Source: Aquamicrobium aerolatum DSM 21857 (GTDB lineage Bacteria > Pseudomonadota > Alphaproteobacteria > Rhizobiales > Rhizobiaceae). From it: 64,000 nt of DNA. The first letter of the stretch is position 1. Each line of letters begins with the position of its first letter. Below are positions 60,215 to 64,000 of the stretch, in pieces. A program made the translations under genes and the position numbers. The stretch spans positions 1-64,000 of the forward strand of contig NZ_FORF01000014.1 in the NCBI RefSeq assembly GCF_900113935.1. The letters run 5' to 3'. Under the pieces are notes generated by a model. The model had not been told where the DNA came from. It made no database searches and saw nothing but the letters and a program-made list of their open reading frames with translations.

Positions 60215-62098
60215 TTGTCCGGTCCGGGAGACAACACGCGCAACAAGCCGTTGAAGAACGGTGAAGCCGACGTTTTCAAGCGTGCGGTGAGCGTGTCGAT
60301 GCGCGCGCTTTCTGGCGATAATGAACTGGAAGTGTCGTTTTCCAAGGAGAAGCCATCACTGGTGGGCGGTCGCGCCCGCCTGCCGGACCTGCCCAAGAAG
60401 GCAAGCGCGGAAGATATCGCGATCACGCGCGGTCTTGGCGATTCGATGGCTCTGCGCCAGGCGCGTCACGATCCGCGCATCCACATGAAGCTAGCGCCGG
60501 AAGGCAAGCGGGCTCGCGCTATCTTTGACGCGGTGGAGCAGGCGCGTGTCGAGGCCATCGGCAGTCGGGCCATGGCCGGGGTTGCCGACAATATCGGCTC
60601 GATGCTTGAGGACAAATACGCCAAGGCCAATCTGGCCGACGTTTCCGACCAGGCCGATGCGCCGCTGGAGGAAGCGGTGGCGCTGATGGTGCGCGAGAAG
60701 CTGACGGGGCGCGCTGCGCCTCGCAGTGGTCAGCGTGTCGTTGACCTGTGGCGGTCATGGGTCGACGAAAAGGCCGGAACTGATTTCGACAGTCTGAACG
60801 ACGCTCTTGATGACCAGCAGGCTTTTGCCCGCGTTGTGCGCAACATGCTCGCATCGATGGAAATGGCCGAAGAGATGGGTCAGGACGAAGAGAGCGAGGA
60901 AGCGGACGATTCCGAAGACCAGCCGCAAGGTGAGGAACAGAGCGAAGAGGGGGGCGAGGACGATTCCGGCTCCGATGATTCGCAGTCTGAAGAAACCGAC
61001 GCGTCGAGTGAGGATCAGGAGACTGGCGAAACCGAAACGTCCGACGCCAGCGCTGACGATTTCTCTGACGACGAAGACCTCGATGCGGAAACCCCCGGCG
61101 AAGCCAAGCGCAACGACGACCCGTTCGCCAATCTGTCGAAGGATATCGACTACAAGGTTTTCACCACGGCGTTCGATGAAACGGTCGGAGCCGAGGAGCT
61201 TTGCGACGAGGAAGAGCTGGAGCGTCTGCGCGCCTTCCTCGACAAGCAGCTCGCGAATCTGCAGGGTGTCGTAGGACGGCTTGCCAATCGCCTGCAGCGC
61301 CGTCTGATGGCGCAGCAAAACCGGTCCTGGGAGTTTGACCTCGAAGAGGGTGTCCTCGACACCGCACGCCTGCTACGGGTCGTGCTGGACCCGATGCAGC
61401 CGCTGTCGTTCAAGCGTGAACGTGACACCAATTTCCGCGACACGGTGGTGACGCTGGTTCTGGACAATTCCGGCTCCATGCGTGGGCGCCCGATCACGGT
61501 TGCCGCCACTTGCGCCGATATTCTGGCGCGCACACTGGAGCGTTGCGGCGTGTCGGTCGAAATTCTGGGCTTCACCACGCGGGCTTGGAAGGGCGGTCAG
61601 TCGCGGGAGCAGTGGCTCAAGGATGGCAAGCCCGCCAGCCCAGGTCGCCTCAACGATCTGCGCCACATCATCTACAAGTCGGCCGATGCGCCGTGGCGCC
61701 GTTCGCGCCGCAATCTTGGGCTGATGATGCGCGAAGGCCTGCTGAAAGAGAACATCGACGGTGAAGCGCTGCTGTGGGCGCATAGCCGCCTGATCGCGCG
61801 CCCCGAGCAGCGCAAGATCCTGATGATGATTTCCGACGGTGCGCCGGTCGATGACTCCACGCTGTCGGTCAATCCCGGCAATTATCTGGAACGTCACCTG
61901 CGCGCTGTGATCGACCTGATCGAGACACGTTCGCCGGTCGAGTTGCTGGCGATCGGCATCGGGCATGATGTGACACGCTACTATCGTCGCGCCGTCACGA
62001 TCGTGGATGCCGAGGAGCTGGCCGGCGCGATGACCGAGCAGTTGGCGAGCCTGTTTGGTGAGGAGACCACCCGCGGCCAGAGACGGCGCGTCAGATGA
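60215..62098 (+). CDS. cobT: Aerobic cobaltochelatase subunit CobT
   Basis: A 627-residue protein with a TTG start 3 nt after cobS. The N-terminal helical domain leads to a highly acidic linker (about 225-300). The C-terminal von Willebrand A domain has MIDAS residues in [10 protein letters not shown] (near 416) and [10 protein letters not shown]. It forms the ring-shaped partner of CobS. Its stop overlaps the next start by 4 nt. Confidence 0.95.
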   Translation: MSGPGDNTRNKPLKNGEADVFKRAVSVSMRALSGDNELEVSFSKEKPSLVGGRARLPDLPKKASAEDIAITRGLGDSMALRQARHDPRIHMKLAPEGKRARAIFDAVEQARVEAIGSRAMAGVADNIGSMLEDKYAKANLADVSDQADAPLEEAVALMVREKLTGRAAPRSGQRVVDLWRSWVDEKAGTDFDSLNDALDDQQAFARVVRNMLASMEMAEEMGQDEESEEADDSEDQPQGEEQSEEGGEDDSGSDDSQSEETDASSEDQETGETETSDASADDFSDDEDLDAETPGEAKRNDDPFANLSKDIDYKVFTTAFDETVGAEELCDEEELERLRAFLDKQLANLQGVVGRLANRLQRRLMAQQNRSWEFDLEEGVLDTARLLRVVLDPMQPLSFKRERDTNFRDTVVTLVLDNSGSMRGRPITVAATCADILARTLERCGVSVEILGFTTRAWKGGQSREQWLKDGKPASPGRLNDLRHIIYKSADAPWRRSRRNLGLMMREGLLKENIDGEALLWAHSRLIARPEQRKILMMISDGAPVDDSTLSVNPGNYLERHLRAVIDLIETRSPVELLAIGIGHDVTRYYRRAVTIVDAEELAGAMTEQLASLFGEETTRGQRRRVR

Positions 62099-63093
62099 GG
62101 TGGGCAGCGGTTGCCCTTGCGGCCGCGCTTGCCGTTCTGTCACCTTACTCCGACGCGCTTGCTCAGGCTGAGCCTGTCGAGGTCCGCGCGCGTCCTGTCA
62201 CGCATTTTCGTCTCGGATCCGATGAACGCTTTTTCGGCCCGCTCGAATTCGTCGGCGGCTTTGAAATGCGCTCGCCTGAACGGCGGTTTGGGCAGTTCTC
62301 GGCTCTGAGATTTCTGGAGCCGGGCAAAAAATTTGCGGGCGTCGCCGATCATGGCTTCTGGTTTTTCGGATCGATCCTTCGAGACGACGACCTCGTTCCT
62401 GTGGGCGTCGCGGACTTCACGATGCAAGCCATGCTTGGCGACGATGGCGAGGTCATCGAAAGCAAGCTCGACAAGGACGCAGAGGCGCTCGACATCAGCG
62501 GCGATGTCGCCACGGTGGCGTTCGAACGGCGAGCGCGCATCACTGAATATGCGCTTGAACCGGCTGATATGGGAAAGCCGGTCCGGCATCTCGACATAGT
62601 CGTGCCACGCCATGAACTACGTAGCAACCAAGGTTTTGAGACGCTGGTGCGGGCACCGCAGGACGGGCCGCTCCAAGGGGCGCGGCTCGTCATCGCCGAA
62701 CGCAGCCTTGATGAAGAGGGAAACCTGTTCTCGGCCATTCTGGAAGGGCCTGGCCGGGGGCTGTTCAAGGTTGTTCGCAGCGACGATTTCGACGTGACGG
62801 ATGGCGCGTTCCTGCCAGACGGCGATCTGTTGTTGCTGGAGCGCCGCTTCTCGCTGGCAAGCGGCGTCGCCATGCGACTGCGTCGCATCGACGGCGCCTC
62901 GGTTCGCGCCGGCGCCTTGCTTGACGGCGCGGTGCTGATGGAAGCGAATATGGGCTACCAGATCGACAATATGGAAGGCCTGGACGTCTGGCGGCGCAGC
63001 GATGGCAAACTCATCCTGTCGCTGCTGTCAGACAACAACCAGTCGTTTCTCCAGCGCACGCTCTATCTGGAATTCATCCTGCACGACGAATGA
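62095..63093 (+). CDS. Secreted phytase-like/esterase-like beta-propeller protein
   Basis: A 332-residue protein with a signal peptide ([20 protein letters not shown]). The sequence has the repeating pattern of the COG4246 'esterase-like activity of phytase' family: [85 protein letters not shown]. The function is unproven. It is coupled by ATGA overlap to cobT but is not a known B12 gene. Confidence 0.85.
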   Translation: MRWAAVALAAALAVLSPYSDALAQAEPVEVRARPVTHFRLGSDERFFGPLEFVGGFEMRSPERRFGQFSALRFLEPGKKFAGVADHGFWFFGSILRDDDLVPVGVADFTMQAMLGDDGEVIESKLDKDAEALDISGDVATVAFERRARITEYALEPADMGKPVRHLDIVVPRHELRSNQGFETLVRAPQDGPLQGARLVIAERSLDEEGNLFSAILEGPGRGLFKVVRSDDFDVTDGAFLPDGDLLLLERRFSLASGVAMRLRRIDGASVRAGALLDGAVLMEANMGYQIDNMEGLDVWRRSDGKLILSLLSDNNQSFLQRTLYLEFILHDE

Positions 63094-63097
63094 GAGA

Positions 63098-63463
63098 TCA
63101 GGCCGCGATGGCTTCCTGCACCTTGCTGCGGATTTCGGCCAGCGAAAAAGGCTTGGGCACCACGTCGATAATGACTTGCGCCAGATCTTCCGCCCGCTCC
63201 CGCTGCTCGGCATAGCCGGTCATCAGCAGGATCTTCAGCCCTGGAAACTCGCTGGCGGCTTTCATCGCCATTTCAATGCCGTCCATTGCCGGCATGCGGA
63301 TATCCGAGAGGACGAGGTCGTAGTCGCCTTCCGCCTTGCGAATCGATTCGAGGCCCAGATCACCGTCCTCAGCCGTCTCGACGACGTGGCCGGAGGCGGC
63401 GATTGCACGGGCGGTGAAGGTACGAACGGAATCGTCGTCTTCGACAATCAGGATCTTCGCCAT
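63098..63463 (-). CDS. cpdR: Single-domain response regulator CpdR
   Basis: A 121-residue stand-alone receiver with acidic residues Asp9-Asp10, phospho-acceptor Asp54 (LVLSDIRMPAMDG), LLMTGYAEQRERAEDL and Lys in VVPKPFSLAEIRSKVQ. The sequence and its place next to hpt fit CpdR, which in its unphosphorylated form primes ClpXP for cell-cycle proteolysis in Caulobacter and rhizobia. Confidence 0.92.
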   Translation of the reverse strand: MAKILIVEDDDSVRTFTARAIAASGHVVETAEDGDLGLESIRKAEGDYDLVLSDIRMPAMDGIEMAMKAASEFPGLKILLMTGYAEQRERAEDLAQVIIDVVPKPFSLAEIRSKVQEAIAA

Positions 63464-63466
63464 AGC

Positions 63467-64000
63467 TTACGCGTCCCCCTTGACCACGCCGACAAACGGC
63501 AATTCGCGGAAGGCATGGGCAACGTCCATACCGTAGCCGACAACGAAATAGTCGGGGCACTCAAAGCCGACAAAGTCAGCGTCCAACTCGGTCTGGCGCT
63601 TGGTGTGCTTGTCGAGAAGCACGGCGATGGATACGCTTTTTGCGCCGCGCGACAGCATCAGGTCACGGGTGAAGGTCAGCGTCTTGCCGGATTCGAGAAT
63701 GTCGTCGACCAGCAGCACGTCGCGTCCGGCGACCTCATTGTCGATGTCGCGCAGCACGCGAACTTCGCCGGATGTCGTGCCGGTGCCGTAGCTTGAGATG
63801 AAAATGAACTCGACTTCCGGCGACAGGCCGGTGTCATGCATCGCGCGGATCAGGTCGGCGGCGAACACGAAGGAGCCCTTCAGGATCGAGATGACCAGAA
63901 GGTCCTTGTATTCACGCTCCGCGATAGCCTTTGCGAGTTCGAGATTGCGGCGCGCAATCGTGGAAGCGCTGAACAGCACTTCAATGTCTTTGTCCCGGAC
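63467..64000 (-). CDS. hpt: Hypoxanthine phosphoribosyltransferase, start beyond window
   Basis: The frame runs off the right edge; 177 residues are seen (VRDKDIEVLFSASTIARRNL onwards). Only a few N-terminal residues should be missing, as the family is about 180 long. The PRPP-binding motif is VLLVDDILESGKTL, preceded by SILKGSFVFAADLIRAM and SSYGTGTTSGEVR, and followed by the purine-contact segment DYFVVGYGMD. It salvages hypoxanthine and guanine. It lies 3 nt upstream of cpdR. Confidence 0.95.
   Translation of the reverse strand, partial: VRDKDIEVLFSASTIARRNLELAKAIAEREYKDLLVISILKGSFVFAADLIRAMHDTGLSPEVEFIFISSYGTGTTSGEVRVLRDIDNEVAGRDVLLVDDILESGKTLTFTRDLMLSRGAKSVSIAVLLDKHTKRQTELDADFVGFECPDYFVVGYGMDVAHAFRELPFVGVVKGDA

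Noticed and set aside
1-64000. CRISPR arrays, complete insertion sequences, rRNA genes
   Set aside because: No regularly spaced repeat-spacer array, no transposase and no rRNA segment were seen.

Overview
The window reads as chromosomal DNA of a high-GC alphaproteobacterium of the order Hyphomicrobiales (Rhizobiales), most like the Brucella/Mesorhizobium/Phyllobacteriaceae side. Supporting signs are the PhyR-NepR-EcfG general stress module, cobS-cobT with a C-terminal J-domain neighbour, CpdR next to hpt, aroK-aroB followed by a CBS/CorC gene, xerD-accA, a PHO-box-controlled pst operon, and short intergenic repeats typical of rhizobial genomes. Function calls come from reading motifs; no database search was run.

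Region 1 (1-9637) is the right-hand end of an integrated phage-like element. It carries an incomplete virion-type gene, two small secreted cargo proteins, and a minus-strand replication operon (Xis-like HTH, small ORF, ParB-N protein, DUF1376 protein, DEAH helicase, P4-type primase, HTH-tailed protein). It ends with a tyrosine integrase beside a 3' fragment of tRNA-Glu. Tandem 10-bp repeats of one family lie both at 751-800 and between int and the att site.

Region 2 (9638-17606) holds an FG-GAP/DUF5648 protein, a stress-promoter-driven small gene interrupted by an in-frame TAA, meso-diaminopimelate dehydrogenase, and a four-PAS hybrid histidine kinase. Region 3 (17600-28612) is pstSCAB-phoU-phoB behind a triple PHO-box repeat, then a ROK repressor divergent from a xylFHG sugar ABC transporter. 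Region 4 (28649-36600) is housekeeping: xerD, accA, an L,D-transpeptidase, a TusA-like protein, a COG0523 metallochaperone GTPase, a D,D-carboxypeptidase, an M20 amidohydrolase and tRNA-Arg(CCT). Region 5 (36600-47732) has a ferritin-like protein, a three-hairpin anti-Shine-Dalgarno sRNA, small membrane proteins, a tripartite tricarboxylate transporter with a DctBD-like two-component pair, and an mhqED-like pair whose dioxygenase half is frameshifted.

Region 6 (47900-55100) is a compact general-stress island. The genes ecfG, nepR and phyR and a HisKA_2 kinase sit among a PRC-barrel protein, a lipid kinase, YqjD/YqjE-like proteins and several tiny membrane proteins. Across the window I find eleven GGAAC-N16-(C/A)(G/A)TT sites, all with exactly 16-nt spacers, ten of them upstream of genes. 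The eleventh drives an orphan minus-strand transcript of about 115 nt. This has a long hairpin presenting an 11-C loop and a perfect intrinsic terminator, an arrangement like Caulobacter GsrN. It is the strongest candidate for something undescribed here.

Region 7 (55074-64000) is core metabolism: aroK, aroB, a CBS/CorC protein lacking its usual DUF21 membrane domain, a BolA-like protein, a J-domain protein, cobS, cobT, a phytase-like secreted protein, cpdR and most of hpt.
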